64,000 bases of DNA from Colwellia sp. M166 (lineage in GTDB: Bacteria; Pseudomonadota; Gammaproteobacteria; Enterobacterales; Alteromonadaceae). Under the pieces are notes generated by a model. The model was not told the DNA's origin and did no database searches. It was given only the letters and a program-made list of their open reading frames with translations. The DNA lies in the NCBI RefSeq assembly GCF_024585285.1, contig NZ_CP040755.1, forward strand, positions 4,588,001 to 4,652,000, read 5' to 3'. Shown here in pieces: positions 10,023 to 19,330 of this stretch; the stretch's first letter is position 1, and each line of letters begins with the position of its first letter. Both the position numbers and the translations under genes were made by a program.

Positions 10023-10465
10023 TGGTATTTTCTATTGCCAATAAAAGTTGCGGTTAAATAGGTTAAGCTCATAAATATAACTAAATGAGAAATCTCTGCA
10101 TGGAAGCTGATTAGGTGTAATACATCTAAATTTGAATAGGTTAAACCCACCACTAAACTCAGGCCCAAAGTTATTCCCATAGCATTTAGTTGTATGCGTT
10201 GCTGCATCTCATCTAAACCTTTTATATGTTGTATATTAGCGGCGACCATTTTTAAACCTAGCACTAGGTTGATCACTACTGCGCCTATCGTTAAGCTTGT
10301 ATCCGAATCCCAAATAAAATGCGGGCCAAAGTTAGTTATCGCCATCCTGAGCACCCAAATGGCGGTCCAAAATCCTAAGGTTACGGTATTGCTTTTATTT
10401 TTCAGTTGCCATGCAGTTGATTTATCCGTGGGCTTATTACCTACATCATTATTATCTGCTGTCAT
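10019..10465 (-). CDS. small integral membrane protein paired with HTH regulator
   Basis: 148 residues with four predicted hydrophobic helices and a short polar N-terminus. The start at 10465 is preferred because AAGGAG lies eight bases upstream; GTG and ATG codons 3-9 bases earlier are in frame but too close to that site. I do not recognise a named family. Small membrane proteins in an operon with an XRE regulator of this type are common in bacteria, but the molecular role is not known. The downstream regulator gene overlaps it by four bases. Confidence 0.7.
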   Translation of the reverse strand: MTADNNDVGNKPTDKSTAWQLKNKSNTVTLGFWTAIWVLRMAITNFGPHFIWDSDTSLTIGAVVINLVLGLKMVAANIQHIKGLDEMQQRIQLNAMGITLGLSLVVGLTYSNLDVLHLISFHAEISHLVIFMSLTYLTATFIGNRKYQ

Positions 10466-10485
10466 TACCATCACTCCTTGTATGT

Positions 10486-10567
10486 GTTACTTTACTAAAA
10501 GTTAAGTTTACTTTACTTTTATTAGGTTAGTTTAATGTATAGTTAATGTCAAGTTCGCTTTACTTTC
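10486..10567 (-). promoter_or_regulatory. probable promoter with three direct repeats for the membrane protein/HTH operon
   Basis: On the plus strand the motif GTTACTTTACT occurs three times with little change: 10486-10496, 10506-10516 (GTTTACTTTAC) and 10553-10563 (GTTCGCTTTAC). On the minus strand a TTGACA hexamer lies at 10552-10547, 85 bases before the start codon, with a weaker -10 candidate TAACCT 17 bases further on. The repeats sit on both sides of this hexamer, as expected of operator sites for the operon's own HTH protein. Regulation is inferred. Confidence 0.45.
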
Positions 10568-10700
10568 AGTTGACTAAAAAGCTGATACTTTAAAGCTCAA
10601 GAGCTAATCACTGAGGTCTGATAGTGAATTGACAGCGTTACTAGGGATAATTAATGAGGCTTGGCTTATCAGAGATTTGATAACTGCCGATAATTTCCTT

Positions 10701-10790
10701 CATATAGAATAATGATATTCAAAAAATGATCGTTGTTCTCAAACTGCTGGTAAGCGCTGAGAGAGAACAAACTTAATCGGTTTGCTATAA
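10701..10790 (-). repeat. ~90-bp dispersed repeat, copy A
   Basis: The reverse complement of this segment matches 19331-19419. Shared blocks are ATTAAGTTTGTT, CTCAGCGCTTA, CAG..TTTGAGAACAA and GATCATTTT, then GAATAT..TTATTCTATA. It lies in non-coding DNA between the membrane-protein operon and fadR. Confidence 0.75.
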
Positions 10791-10869
10791 GCAAGGTTCA
10801 CATCGTAAAACGTTAGATATTACTTATACTTATATTTCATAGTGTCGAGGTACTTAATGACTTACTGTT

Positions 10870-11049
10870 TTATAAATTATCTATAGTATTAATAATTTTC
10901 ATAGGTTTCTTGTTGTAAGCTACATGACCACAATCTTGGACAATCAAATTTTCTGTATAACCAGTGGTATTTTCAGTGATAAAATTAGGGCAAGTAATAC
11001 GACCGTATTTACCTTGATCGCCATGTATAGTGAGAATAGGGTGAGTACA
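10870..11049 (-). pseudogene. C-terminal remnant of an alpha/beta hydrolase
   Basis: On the minus strand an open frame of 59 codons reads THPILTIHGDQGKYGR ... ITCPNFITENTTGY ... LIVQDCGHVAYNKKP ... and ends in TAA. IHGD and DCGHVAYNKKP resemble the acid-residue strand and catalytic-histidine loop of alpha/beta hydrolases. There is no start codon with a ribosome binding site. The frame is stopped by a TGA at 11050-11052, beyond which MELTVLHS continues in frame, and no nucleophile-elbow region is present. It appears to be the decayed 3' end of a lost gene. Confidence 0.5.
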
Positions 11050-11076
11050 TCATGAATGCAATACTGTCAGTTCCAT

Positions 11077-11399
11077 TTGTAAAATATAGATAAGAGCTAA
11101 GCAACCCATCATCTATCCCGATATTAGTTATTTTATTTCCGATATTTTTTACACTAAGGAGCTATAAATCACCGCTTATTTAAAATAAAAAAAGATAGCT
11201 ATAGAGAAAATAATCATCCGTTAATGTCAGAACAATAAAAAATGCTACAGTATTCATTGCGTAATACATAGCTAGCCTTAAATTCTCAACTTAAGTGACT
11301 GCGGTCACAAAAATGTCTGGATTTTATTGCGCTTGTGTCAATTGCTTGTTCTGGTACAATCAGTTTCAATTATAGTCAACCCAAGCGATGTGGAGCCAC
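11077..11399. other. intergenic region upstream of fadR
   Basis: No gene is seen. The AT-rich sequence immediately before the fadR ribosome binding site presumably contains its promoter. I could not single out a convincing -35/-10 pair. Confidence 0.4.
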
Positions 11400-12110
11400 A
11401 TGGTCATAAAAGCGCACAGTCCAGCAGGATTTGCCGAGCAGTATATTGTTGAATCTATTTGGAATGGTGGATTTCCACCGGGTACTATATTACCCGCTGA
11501 ACGTGAATTGTCAGAACTGATAGGTGTCACAAGAACGACGTTAAGAGAAGTGTTGCAGCGATTAGCACGTGATGGCTGGTTAACTATTAAACATGGTAAG
11601 CCGACTAAAGTGAATAATTTTTGGGAAACCTCTAGCCTTAATATCCTTGAAACCTTAGCGCAACTTGATCAAGAAGGCATCCCGGACTTAGTTGATAACT
11701 TAATGTCAGCACGTACCAATATTAGTGCTATCTATGTCCGTGGTGCGATTAAAAATAATCCTGAAAAAACTATTGAGCTATTATCAGCAATTGAAGATGT
11801 AGAAGATAATGGTGAAGCTTTTGCAGAATTTGATTATAAACTCAATAAGGAATTGGTTGTTGCATCAGGAAATTCTATTTATTTGTTGATTTTAAACGGC
11901 TTTAGAGGCTTATACTCACGCTTAGGTAGTTTGTATTTTGCCCATCCACGTGGACGTGAAATCACCCGTATCTACTATAAAAACCTTATCGAACTCGCTA
12001 AAGCCGGTCAATTTGATGAGTCGGTATTTGCGGTGAGAAAGTACGGTGTAGAGTCAGGTAAACTTTGGCTTGAATTAAAAGATGAAGTATTAAAAGAGCT
12101 TGCTGAATAG
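11400..12110 (+). CDS. fadR: fatty acid metabolism transcriptional regulator FadR
   Basis: GntR-family regulator that represses fatty acid degradation (fad) genes and activates unsaturated fatty acid synthesis, released from DNA by long-chain acyl-CoA. The start at 11400 follows GGAG by five bases and gives [16 protein letters not shown], colinear with E. coli FadR; a frame-open ATG at 11388 lacks a site. The winged-helix domain ([40 protein letters not shown]) is almost identical to the enterobacterial protein; the acyl-CoA domain is more divergent. Length is 236 residues against 239 in E. coli. spoVR is convergent downstream. Confidence 0.96.
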   Translation: MVIKAHSPAGFAEQYIVESIWNGGFPPGTILPAERELSELIGVTRTTLREVLQRLARDGWLTIKHGKPTKVNNFWETSSLNILETLAQLDQEGIPDLVDNLMSARTNISAIYVRGAIKNNPEKTIELLSAIEDVEDNGEAFAEFDYKLNKELVVASGNSIYLLILNGFRGLYSRLGSLYFAHPRGREITRIYYKNLIELAKAGQFDESVFAVRKYGVESGKLWLELKDEVLKELAE

Positions 12111-12148
12111 TTAATGAGCCAATGTTGACGTTATACTGTCAAGCAAAC

Positions 12149-12176
12149 AAGGCAACTAAATAGTTGCCTTTTTTTT
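12149..12176 (+). terminator. fadR terminator overlapping the 3' end of spoVR
   Basis: AAGGCAACTA and TAGTTGCCTT form a perfect 10-bp stem with a two-base loop, followed by a run of eight T residues on the plus strand. It lies 38 bases after the fadR stop codon. The last codons and stop of the convergent spoVR gene (stop at 12156-12158) are within this hairpin. Confidence 0.85.
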
Positions 12177-13682
12177 CGTCAATTCATCGGGCTTTGGGCA
12201 TTGAGCAATGATTTGGTCGACGCCTTGCTTATCTTCTTGTAGTAGTTTTACCTCAAATTTCCACAGGTAATACAGGTGCTTCAAGACTTCATCTTTAGAG
12301 TCAGCTAAGTTTACTTGCTGATGTGGGATATAGCGTAGCGTTAATGAACGGTCGCCACTAATATCGGCATTAATGATTTGAATATTCGCTTCTATATTAC
12401 TTAAATTATATTGTTCAGATAACATAGTGCGAATTTTCTGATAGCCACTTTTATTATGAATAGCTCCCACTTCAATGTAGTTTTTATCACTGTCATCATG
12501 TAAATGGAATAGTTTGAAGTCACGCATTAATTTTGGTGATAAAAATTGACTGATAAAGCTTTCATCTTTGAAGTTCTCCATGGCAAAATGCACAGTATCT
12601 AGCCAATTACTGCCCGCTATTTCAGGAAACCAAATTTTATCTTCCTCACTTGGGTTTTCACATATTCTTCGAATATCGATAAACATATTAAAGCCGAGCG
12701 CATAGGGGTTTATCCCTGAATAGTAACGACTATTATATTCAACTTGCGCGACAACATTAGTATGATTATGCAAAAACTCGAGCATAAATTTATCTGTCAC
12801 TAAACCTTCATCGTATAAATGATTTAAAATGGTGTAGTGCCAAAAGCAAGCCCAACCCTCATTCATCACTTGAGTTTGCTTTTGCGGATAAAAATACTGT
12901 GATATTTTCCGTACAATACGTACTAACTCCCGTTGCCAAGGTTTTAATAAGGGGGCATTTTTTTCGATAAAATAAAGCAGGTTCTCCTGCGGCTCTGACG
13001 GAAATTGCGCTTTTCTGGCTTTGCTTTCACAGGTACTATTGGCAGTCGTTCGCCACAGGAGATTGACTTGTGATTGTAGATAAGACTCTCGTTCTTTCTG
13101 GCGTTTTATTTCTGCTTCAATTGATATCTTTTGTGGTCTTTTATAACGATCAACACCATGGTTCATTAAGGCATGACAGGCATCAAGACAAGTTTCAACA
13201 TCTTCAATACCATGCTTATGTTCGCAGTCAGCAATATATTTTTTGGCAAATAATAAGTAGTCAATAATTGAGCTCGCATCGGTCCATGATTTAAATAAAT
13301 AATTGCCTTTAAAAAATGAGTTATGTCCATAGCAAGCATGCGCCATAACCAGTGCTTGCATGGTGATAGAGTTTTCTTCCATTAAGTATGAAATACATGG
13401 GTCTGAGTTTATGACGATCTCATACGCTAAGCCCATTTGTCCGCGTTTATAGTTTTGCTCAGTTTGAATGAATTTTTTGCCAAAGGTCCAATGATTGTAA
13501 CCAATAGGCATACCGACACTTGCGTATGCGTCCATCATTTGCTCGGCAGTGATCACTTCAATTTGATTGGCGTAAGTATCCAAACGATAATGTTGCGCGA
13601 CCCGAGCAATTTCAGTTTGGTACAATTCAAGTTTGGCAAATGTCCAGTCACTGTCATCGTTAAGTGCTTTACGCTTAGTCAT
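12156..13682 (-). CDS. SpoVR family protein (YcgB)
   Basis: 508-residue cytoplasmic protein of the SpoVR/YcgB family, linked to stress and stationary phase in gammaproteobacteria and to spore cortex formation in Bacillus; its biochemical role is not settled. Conserved landmarks are MPIGYNHWTFGKKF near the N-terminus, ACYGHNSFFKGNYLF, MNEGWACFWHYTILN and NPYALGFNMFIDIRR, typical of the family's His/Glu-rich core. It is the last gene of the yeaG-yeaH-spoVR cluster, 25 bases after yeaH. In E. coli ycgB is beside fadR, as here. Confidence 0.95.
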   Translation of the reverse strand: MTKRKALNDDSDWTFAKLELYQTEIARVAQHYRLDTYANQIEVITAEQMMDAYASVGMPIGYNHWTFGKKFIQTEQNYKRGQMGLAYEIVINSDPCISYLMEENSITMQALVMAHACYGHNSFFKGNYLFKSWTDASSIIDYLLFAKKYIADCEHKHGIEDVETCLDACHALMNHGVDRYKRPQKISIEAEIKRQKERESYLQSQVNLLWRTTANSTCESKARKAQFPSEPQENLLYFIEKNAPLLKPWQRELVRIVRKISQYFYPQKQTQVMNEGWACFWHYTILNHLYDEGLVTDKFMLEFLHNHTNVVAQVEYNSRYYSGINPYALGFNMFIDIRRICENPSEEDKIWFPEIAGSNWLDTVHFAMENFKDESFISQFLSPKLMRDFKLFHLHDDSDKNYIEVGAIHNKSGYQKIRTMLSEQYNLSNIEANIQIINADISGDRSLTLRYIPHQQVNLADSKDEVLKHLYYLWKFEVKLLQEDKQGVDQIIAQCPKPDELTKKKATI

Positions 13683-13707
13683 AAAACCTCCAATCTATTG
13701 AAAAGTG

Positions 13708-14985
13708 TTAGGCTGTCTGGATATTCTTCTTCTTAAACAATGCTCTAAACACCGGGTAAATATCTTCTAGTGTTTTAATGTGCTCAATTGAGAAGGCATC
13801 ATTGTGATCAGCAATTTGCGCATATTGCTGCCAAAGACTTTGATGTGCACGCTGGCTAATTTCGATATAACTAAAGTAGCGCGTTTTCGGTAGGATATGC
13901 TCGCGCATTAATTGTTGGCAACGCGGTGAGTCATCAGTCCAATTATCGCCGTCAGAGACCTGAGCGCCATAAAGATTCCATTCTTTTTCATTGTAGCGTT
14001 GGGCTATAATCTCAAGCATCAGCTCTAACGCACTTGATGCGATAGTGCCCCCAGTTTCTGGCGAATAAAAGAACTCATGCTCGTCAACTTCTTTTGCTTT
14101 GGTATGATGACGAATATAGACCACGTCAATAGTTTCATAAGTACGGGTTAAAAACAGATATAAAAGAATATAAAAACGCTTGGCTATATCTTTCGTTGCT
14201 TGATCCATTGAACCGGATACATCCATTAAGCAGAACATTACCGCTTTGGAAGTGGGTACCGCCTGTTTAGCGTAATTGCGATAACGTAAATCAAACGAGT
14301 CAATAAAAGGGACTCTATTAATTTTATCTTTAATGATATCAATATTCTTTTTCAGTTTGTTTTTCTCACGTGTGTTTTCGTGTCGATCTTGCTCTAATAA
14401 TATTAACGCTTCTTCTAAGGCTTTAAGTTGACGTCGCTTATCTGCTGTCATGGCAATTCTGCGTGCTATTGAACCTTGTAATGATTTTACAATATCAATA
14501 TTTGATATAACGCCTTTTGGACAATAACCCGAGCGTACAGTTTTATAATTAGTCATCTTATCTAACTGATTTTCTTCTAGATTTGGTAGCTCCAGGTCTT
14601 CAAAAAGTAAATTTAGGTATTCATCTTTGGAAATAGAAAAAACAAAATCATCATTGCCTTCACCTGAATCACTGGCATCACCTTGTCCGCCGCCTTGGCC
14701 TTGCTGCTGAGGAGGACGGGCAATACGTTCGCCGGTGGTAAATTGGTCATTACCTGGGTGAACACGATCCTTAATTCCACCAGTACCTTGATGAAAAATG
14801 GGCTCAGTTAAATCTTTTTTAGTAATGGTAATATTTTCACCACTGGTAATATCGGTTACACCACGCTTATTCACGGCTTCAGAAACCGCTTTCTTAATTT
14901 GGCTTTTATAGCGCCTGATAAAGCGCTGACGGTTGACCGTGCTTTTGTTTTTACTATTTAAGCGCCTATCGATAAAGTTGCTCAT
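13708..14985 (-). CDS. yeaH: YeaH/YhbH family protein (DUF444)
   Basis: 425 residues from the ATG at 14985, chosen because AGGAG lies just upstream; a start at 15006 is possible but has no site. The N-terminus is basic ([20 protein letters not shown]). A Gly/Gln-rich linker ([19 protein letters not shown]) precedes a von Willebrand-A-like domain with the metal-site pattern DVSGSM. YeaH is functionally linked to the kinase YeaG in E. coli during sustained nitrogen starvation. It lies between yeaG and spoVR, all read in the same direction. Confidence 0.93.
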   Translation of the reverse strand: MSNFIDRRLNSKNKSTVNRQRFIRRYKSQIKKAVSEAVNKRGVTDITSGENITITKKDLTEPIFHQGTGGIKDRVHPGNDQFTTGERIARPPQQQGQGGGQGDASDSGEGNDDFVFSISKDEYLNLLFEDLELPNLEENQLDKMTNYKTVRSGYCPKGVISNIDIVKSLQGSIARRIAMTADKRRQLKALEEALILLEQDRHENTREKNKLKKNIDIIKDKINRVPFIDSFDLRYRNYAKQAVPTSKAVMFCLMDVSGSMDQATKDIAKRFYILLYLFLTRTYETIDVVYIRHHTKAKEVDEHEFFYSPETGGTIASSALELMLEIIAQRYNEKEWNLYGAQVSDGDNWTDDSPRCQQLMREHILPKTRYFSYIEISQRAHQSLWQQYAQIADHNDAFSIEHIKTLEDIYPVFRALFKKKNIQTA

Positions 14986-15025
14986 ACATGCTCCTAGCTT
15001 AGCCATGACGGGGGCTAAGTACTAG

Positions 15026-16960
15026 CTAAGATGATTTTCTTACCCGTAAATACCATTCAGAAAGCAATCTGACTTGTTTTTTTGTGTAGCCTTTGGTCAT
15101 CATACGTTCAACAAAGTCATCATGTTTTTGTTGATCGTCGTTGGATGTTTTAGTGTTAAAGGAAATAACCGGTAATAAGTCTTCAGTATTTGAGAACATT
15201 TTTTTCTCGATAACCGTACGCAGTTTTTCGTAGCTGGTCCATAAGGGATTTTTACCGTTATTATTGGCTTTAGCACGCAAGACGAAATTGACAATTTCAT
15301 TTCTGAAATCTTTTGGATTACTAATCCCAGCAGGTTTCTCTATTTTCTCTAATTCATTGTTAAGTGCTTCGCGGTCAAACAATTGTCCGGTTTCAGCATC
15401 ACGGTATTCTTGGTCTTGGATCCAAAAATCAGCATAAATCACATAGCGATCAAAAATATTTTGGCCATATTCAGAATAAGACTCTAAATAGGCGGTCTGA
15501 ATTTCTTTACCGATAAACTCAATATATTGCGGAGATAAGTAACCTTTAATAAATTCTAAATAACGAGCACTGACTTCGTTAGGCAATTGTTCTCGCTCTA
15601 TCTGTTGTTCAAGGACATAAAATAAATGTACCGGATTTGCCGCAACTTCTAAATGATCGAAATTGAACACACGGGATAAAATTTTAAAGGCAAAGCGTGT
15701 CGAAAGTCCTGACATACCTTCGTCGATACCGGCATAGTCTCTATACTCTTGATAGGACTTTGCTTTCGGATCGGTATCTTTTAAACTCTCACCGTCGTAG
15801 ACACGCATTTTAGAATAGATACTAGAGTTTTCGGGATCTTTTAAGCGTGACAGCACCGAGAATTGCGCTAAGGTTTCTAAGGTGTCTGGTGCGCATTGAG
15901 CATTATTCAACTCACTATTGGTGAGTAGTTTTTGATAAATTTTAACTTCTTCTGACACTCGCATACAGTAGGGGACTTTAACAATATAAACCCGATCTAA
16001 AAATGCTTCATTATTTTTATTATTTCTAAAGGCTTGCCATTCAGACTCATTGGAATGCGCCAATAATATGCCATTAAATGGCAGAGCAGAAAGCCCTTCG
16101 GTAGGATTGTAGTTACCTTCTTGTGTTGCCGTTAGCAGAGGGTGTAGCACCTTGATCGGTGCTTTGAACATTTCAACAAACTCCATTAATCCTTGGTTGG
16201 CTCGACATAACGCACCTGAATAGCTGTAGGCGTCAGGATCGTTTTGGGCAAAATGCTCTAATTGACGAATGTCTACTTTACCTACTAAGGCTGAAATATC
16301 TTGGTTGTTATCATCGCCAGGCTCGGTTTTAGCGACCGCAATTTGGTCAAGAATAGAAGGGTAAATTTTTATCACTTCAAATTTGCTGATATCGCCTTTG
16401 AATTCATGCAAACGCTTTGCGATCCAAGGTGACATGATAGTACTGAGGTATCGGCCTGGAATATTGTATTCTTGTTGCAAAATTTTACCGTCAGTATGAG
16501 CATCAAATAAGCAAAAGGGATGATCGTTGACCGGACTGCGCTCGCCGTTCGCACTCAGCACATAAATGGGCTCTTGCTGGATTAAGGCTTTTAATTTTTC
16601 AGCCAATGACGATTTCCCACCGCCAACAGGGCCGAGTAAATAAAGAATTTGTTTCTGTTCTTCTAAGCCCTGTGAGGCGTGAGTTAAATAAGCAACAATT
16701 TGCTCTATTGCTTCCTCCATGCCATAGAATTCTTTAAATGCTGGGTAGCGGGCAATGACGCGATTGGAGAAAATTCGGCTTAAACACGGTTCATTCGAGG
16801 TATCTATCATTTCTGGCTGACCAATGGCCTTTAATAAACGTTGCGCGGCACTTGCGTAAGTCATGGGGTCATTGCGACATAAACTAAGGAAGTCTTGTAT
16901 TGAATAGCACTCTTCTTGTGCCTCATCGTAGCGTGATTGGAAATGTTGGAATATGCTCAT
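15026..16960 (-). CDS. yeaG: PrkA-type serine protein kinase YeaG
   Basis: Stress-associated AAA+/PrkA kinase. The start at 16960 follows a strong GGAGG site and gives MSIFQHFQSRYDEAQEE and 644 residues, the same length as E. coli YeaG; an upstream frame-open ATG at 17071 is rejected. The Walker A motif GPVGGGKSS lies at about 110-118. The C-terminal kinase-like region (EKIEKPAGISNPKDFRNE, SYEKLRTVIEKKMFSNTE) is highly conserved. It is the first gene of the yeaG-yeaH-spoVR cluster; the yeaH start lies 40 bases beyond its stop. Confidence 0.96.
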   Translation of the reverse strand: MSIFQHFQSRYDEAQEECYSIQDFLSLCRNDPMTYASAAQRLLKAIGQPEMIDTSNEPCLSRIFSNRVIARYPAFKEFYGMEEAIEQIVAYLTHASQGLEEQKQILYLLGPVGGGKSSLAEKLKALIQQEPIYVLSANGERSPVNDHPFCLFDAHTDGKILQQEYNIPGRYLSTIMSPWIAKRLHEFKGDISKFEVIKIYPSILDQIAVAKTEPGDDNNQDISALVGKVDIRQLEHFAQNDPDAYSYSGALCRANQGLMEFVEMFKAPIKVLHPLLTATQEGNYNPTEGLSALPFNGILLAHSNESEWQAFRNNKNNEAFLDRVYIVKVPYCMRVSEEVKIYQKLLTNSELNNAQCAPDTLETLAQFSVLSRLKDPENSSIYSKMRVYDGESLKDTDPKAKSYQEYRDYAGIDEGMSGLSTRFAFKILSRVFNFDHLEVAANPVHLFYVLEQQIEREQLPNEVSARYLEFIKGYLSPQYIEFIGKEIQTAYLESYSEYGQNIFDRYVIYADFWIQDQEYRDAETGQLFDREALNNELEKIEKPAGISNPKDFRNEIVNFVLRAKANNNGKNPLWTSYEKLRTVIEKKMFSNTEDLLPVISFNTKTSNDDQQKHDDFVERMMTKGYTKKQVRLLSEWYLRVRKSS

Positions 16961-17206
16961 AACCGCCTCCAGAAAATAATTCGTTCTGACTGAGCTGATA
17001 ATTAGATCATACGAGAAATGTGACTTATCAAGCTCGATATAATAATTAGACCGCCTTTTACCTATTATCACTTTAAGTTTAGATGTAAATTTTAGAATTG
17101 GTTAAATAATAGTAAAGAAATTGTCAAAAAATATTGTTCAAGATGAAGTTATGTTATTGAATTTACATTTTAATTAAATGTCCAACGGTTGAAATTTAGG
17201 ACAAAA

Positions 17207-17233
17207 AAAAGCCAGAAAAAAATTCTGGCTTTT
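17207..17233 (-). terminator. sodB terminator
   Basis: AAAAGCCAGAA pairs with TTCTGGCTTTT around a five-base A-rich loop. On the minus strand it ends in a run of T residues and lies about 30 bases past the sodB stop codon. Confidence 0.85.
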
Positions 17234-17262
17234 AAAAGTAGAATTACACTACATAAGCAATA

Positions 17263-17844
17263 TTAAGCGAAGTTTGCCGCCGCAAAATCCCAGTTAGCTA
17301 GTGCCCAAAAACCTTCCATGTAGCTTGGGCGAAGGTTACGGTAATCAATGTAGTAAGCATGTTCCCATAAATCTACTGTGATCAGTGGTGTAACACCTTC
17401 ATCAGTTAATGGTGTAGCTGCATTTGAAGTATTAACGATAGCAAGGCTGCCGTCAGCGTTTTTCACTAACCAAGTCCAGCTAGAACCAAAGTTATTGATA
17501 GCGCTATCAGTGAATTTTGCTTTAAATTCTGCAAATGAACCAAAGTTTGCATTAATAGCGTCTGCTAATGCACCTGTTGGCTCGCCGCCGCCGTTAGGGC
17601 TTAAGCTATTCCAGTAAAAAGTATGGTTCCAAATCTGTGCAGCATTATTGAAAACACCTGCAGAAGATGATTTAACGATATCTTCTAAAGACTTTCCTTC
17701 GAAATCAGTACCTTCGATAAGACCGTTTAATTTTACAACATACGTGTTGTGGTGCTTACCATAGTGAAACTCTAAAGTTTCTTGTGAAATATGTGGTGCA
17801 AGTGCATCCATTGCATATGGTAGTGCGGGTAATTCGATAGCCAT
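17263..17844 (-). CDS. sodB: superoxide dismutase [Fe]
   Basis: Cytoplasmic enzyme converting superoxide to hydrogen peroxide and oxygen. At 193 residues it has the length of FeSOD. Metal-ligand regions are visible: the first histidine in [13 protein letters not shown], the second in NHTFYWNSL, and the aspartate/histidine pair in [13 protein letters not shown]. The GSSWTWLV and [10 protein letters not shown] segments are typical of iron-type enzymes. A good AGAG-type site precedes the ATG. Nearby grxD, the peroxiredoxin and rnt repeat an order partly conserved in E. coli (sodB ... grxD ... rnt). Confidence 0.95.
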   Translation of the reverse strand: MAIELPALPYAMDALAPHISQETLEFHYGKHHNTYVVKLNGLIEGTDFEGKSLEDIVKSSSAGVFNNAAQIWNHTFYWNSLSPNGGGEPTGALADAINANFGSFAEFKAKFTDSAINNFGSSWTWLVKNADGSLAIVNTSNAATPLTDEGVTPLITVDLWEHAYYIDYRNLRPSYMEGFWALANWDFAAANFA

Positions 17845-18104
17845 TATATTCTCCAGAGAGTGATTATAAAAAATTATTCTAATGCAAATTTAAAGAAGTA
17901 GTTTGTTTTTTTCTAAAACCTAGTAAACTACTCGGGTATTAAAGCTTACATAGTTTACTCAAGTATATAGGTATTACCATAGGTTTTATCAAGGCTATTA
18001 TGTTTTAATATATAAATTTTTTGCTTTAGTATTTATTGTTCTGTTTATTTTGTCAGTTTTACTTTAAGTATTGAGCACCATAAGTATTAATTTTTGAGGT
18101 TATT

Positions 18105-18446
18105 ATGGACACTATCGAACGTATTAAAGAACAAATCAGTGACAACACTATTCTCCTTTACATGAAGGGTTCACCAAAGTTACCTAGCTGTGGTTTTTCT
18201 TCACAGGCTTCTCAAGCGCTAATGTCGTGTGGTGAAAAGTTCGCTTATGTTGATATCTTACAAAATCCTGATATCCGTGCTGAATTACCAAAATATGCTG
18301 ACTGGCCAACATTCCCACAACTATGGGTTGATGGCGAGCTTGTTGGCGGTTGTGACATTATTATGGAAATGTATCAGCAAGGTGAATTACAAACCTTGAT
18401 CACTGAATCTGCCGCTAAGCATGGCTCAGAAGAAAGTTCTGAATAG
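18105..18446 (+). CDS. grxD: monothiol glutaredoxin Grx4
   Basis: 113-residue CGFS-type glutaredoxin that carries and transfers [2Fe-2S] clusters with BolA partners. The active-site motif CGFS (SPKLPSCGFSSQ) is at about residues 29-32, followed by the conserved DWPTFPQLWVDGELVGG block and the GCDI glutathione-binding segment. It starts 260 bases after the divergent sodB gene and is followed by the peroxiredoxin gene on the same strand. Confidence 0.95.
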   Translation: MDTIERIKEQISDNTILLYMKGSPKLPSCGFSSQASQALMSCGEKFAYVDILQNPDIRAELPKYADWPTFPQLWVDGELVGGCDIIMEMYQQGELQTLITESAAKHGSEESSE

Positions 18447-18590
18447 CTATTGAATTATCACTTAACGCCACCATACTAGGTGTTGTTAACGTTAAATAAC
18501 CCAGGTTGTTTTGAACTATCAATATCTGACTTGTGTTAGATTTGAACGTTCGATAAACCTAAACAATTATTTTAAAAATTGGAGAATATA

Positions 18591-19196
18591 ATGAGTGTAT
18601 TAGTAGGTCGTTCAGCACCAGACTTTACCGCAGCAGCAGTTTTAGGTTCAGGTGAAATTGTTGAAAGCTTTAACCTAGCACAAGCTATTAAAGGTAAAAA
18701 AGCCGTAGTATTTTTCTACCCACTTGATTTTACTTTTGTATGTCCTTCAGAGTTGTTAGCATTCGACCATCGCATGGAAGAATTCAAAAGCCGTGGTGTT
18801 GAAGTTATTGGTGTTTCAATCGATTCACAGTTCTCTCATAACGCATGGCGTAACACAGCGGTAAACGATGGTGGTATTGGTCCAGTTCAATACACTTTAG
18901 TTGCTGATGTTAAACATGAAATTTGTAAAGCGTATGACGTTGAGCATCCAGAAGCTGGCGTTGCTTTTCGTGCTTCATTCTTAATTGATGAAGAAGGTAA
19001 TGTACGTCATCAAGTGGTTAATGACTTACCACTAGGTCGTAACGTTGATGAAATGATCCGTATGGTTGATGCTTTACAATTCCATGAAGATCACGGTGAA
19101 GTTTGTCCTGCAGGCTGGAACAAAGGTGATAAAGGTATGACAGCAACTACTGAGGGTGTTGCAGCTTACCTTACGGATAACGCAGATAAGCTTTAA
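18591..19196 (+). CDS. typical 2-Cys peroxiredoxin (AhpC/Tsa family)
   Basis: Thiol peroxidase reducing hydrogen and organic peroxides. The start at 18591 follows GGAG with normal spacing. Peroxidatic Cys51 lies in FVCPSEL and resolving Cys172 in EVCPAGW, the typical 2-Cys arrangement. A GGIG element is present but the C-terminus lacks the YF helix of peroxide-sensitive enzymes, so a robust bacterial form is likely. 201 residues. No ahpF is adjacent, so electrons probably come from thioredoxin or glutaredoxin. Confidence 0.93.
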   Translation: MSVLVGRSAPDFTAAAVLGSGEIVESFNLAQAIKGKKAVVFFYPLDFTFVCPSELLAFDHRMEEFKSRGVEVIGVSIDSQFSHNAWRNTAVNDGGIGPVQYTLVADVKHEICKAYDVEHPEAGVAFRASFLIDEEGNVRHQVVNDLPLGRNVDEMIRMVDALQFHEDHGEVCPAGWNKGDKGMTATTEGVAAYLTDNADKL

Positions 19197-19220
19197 TATT
19201 TCAGCAAAACTGTTTGTTTT

Positions 19221-19247
19221 AAAAAGCCGCTTCTTGCGGCTTTTTTG
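19221..19247 (+). terminator. peroxiredoxin gene terminator
   Basis: AAAAAGCCGC pairs with GCGGCTTTTTT around a TTCTT loop and ends in T residues, 25 bases after the peroxiredoxin stop codon. Confidence 0.9.
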
Positions 19248-19330
19248 TCTTTGCAATTTATTGGAAGCTCTATGAATTCATTGAAAAGTTGGATTTTATG
19301 ACTATGCTAAAATAAAGCGCATGGTTATTT

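Noticed and set aside
10194..10505. 103-codon plus-strand open frame opposite the small membrane protein
   Set aside because: It is antisense to a supported gene with a good start site and has no recognisable features.
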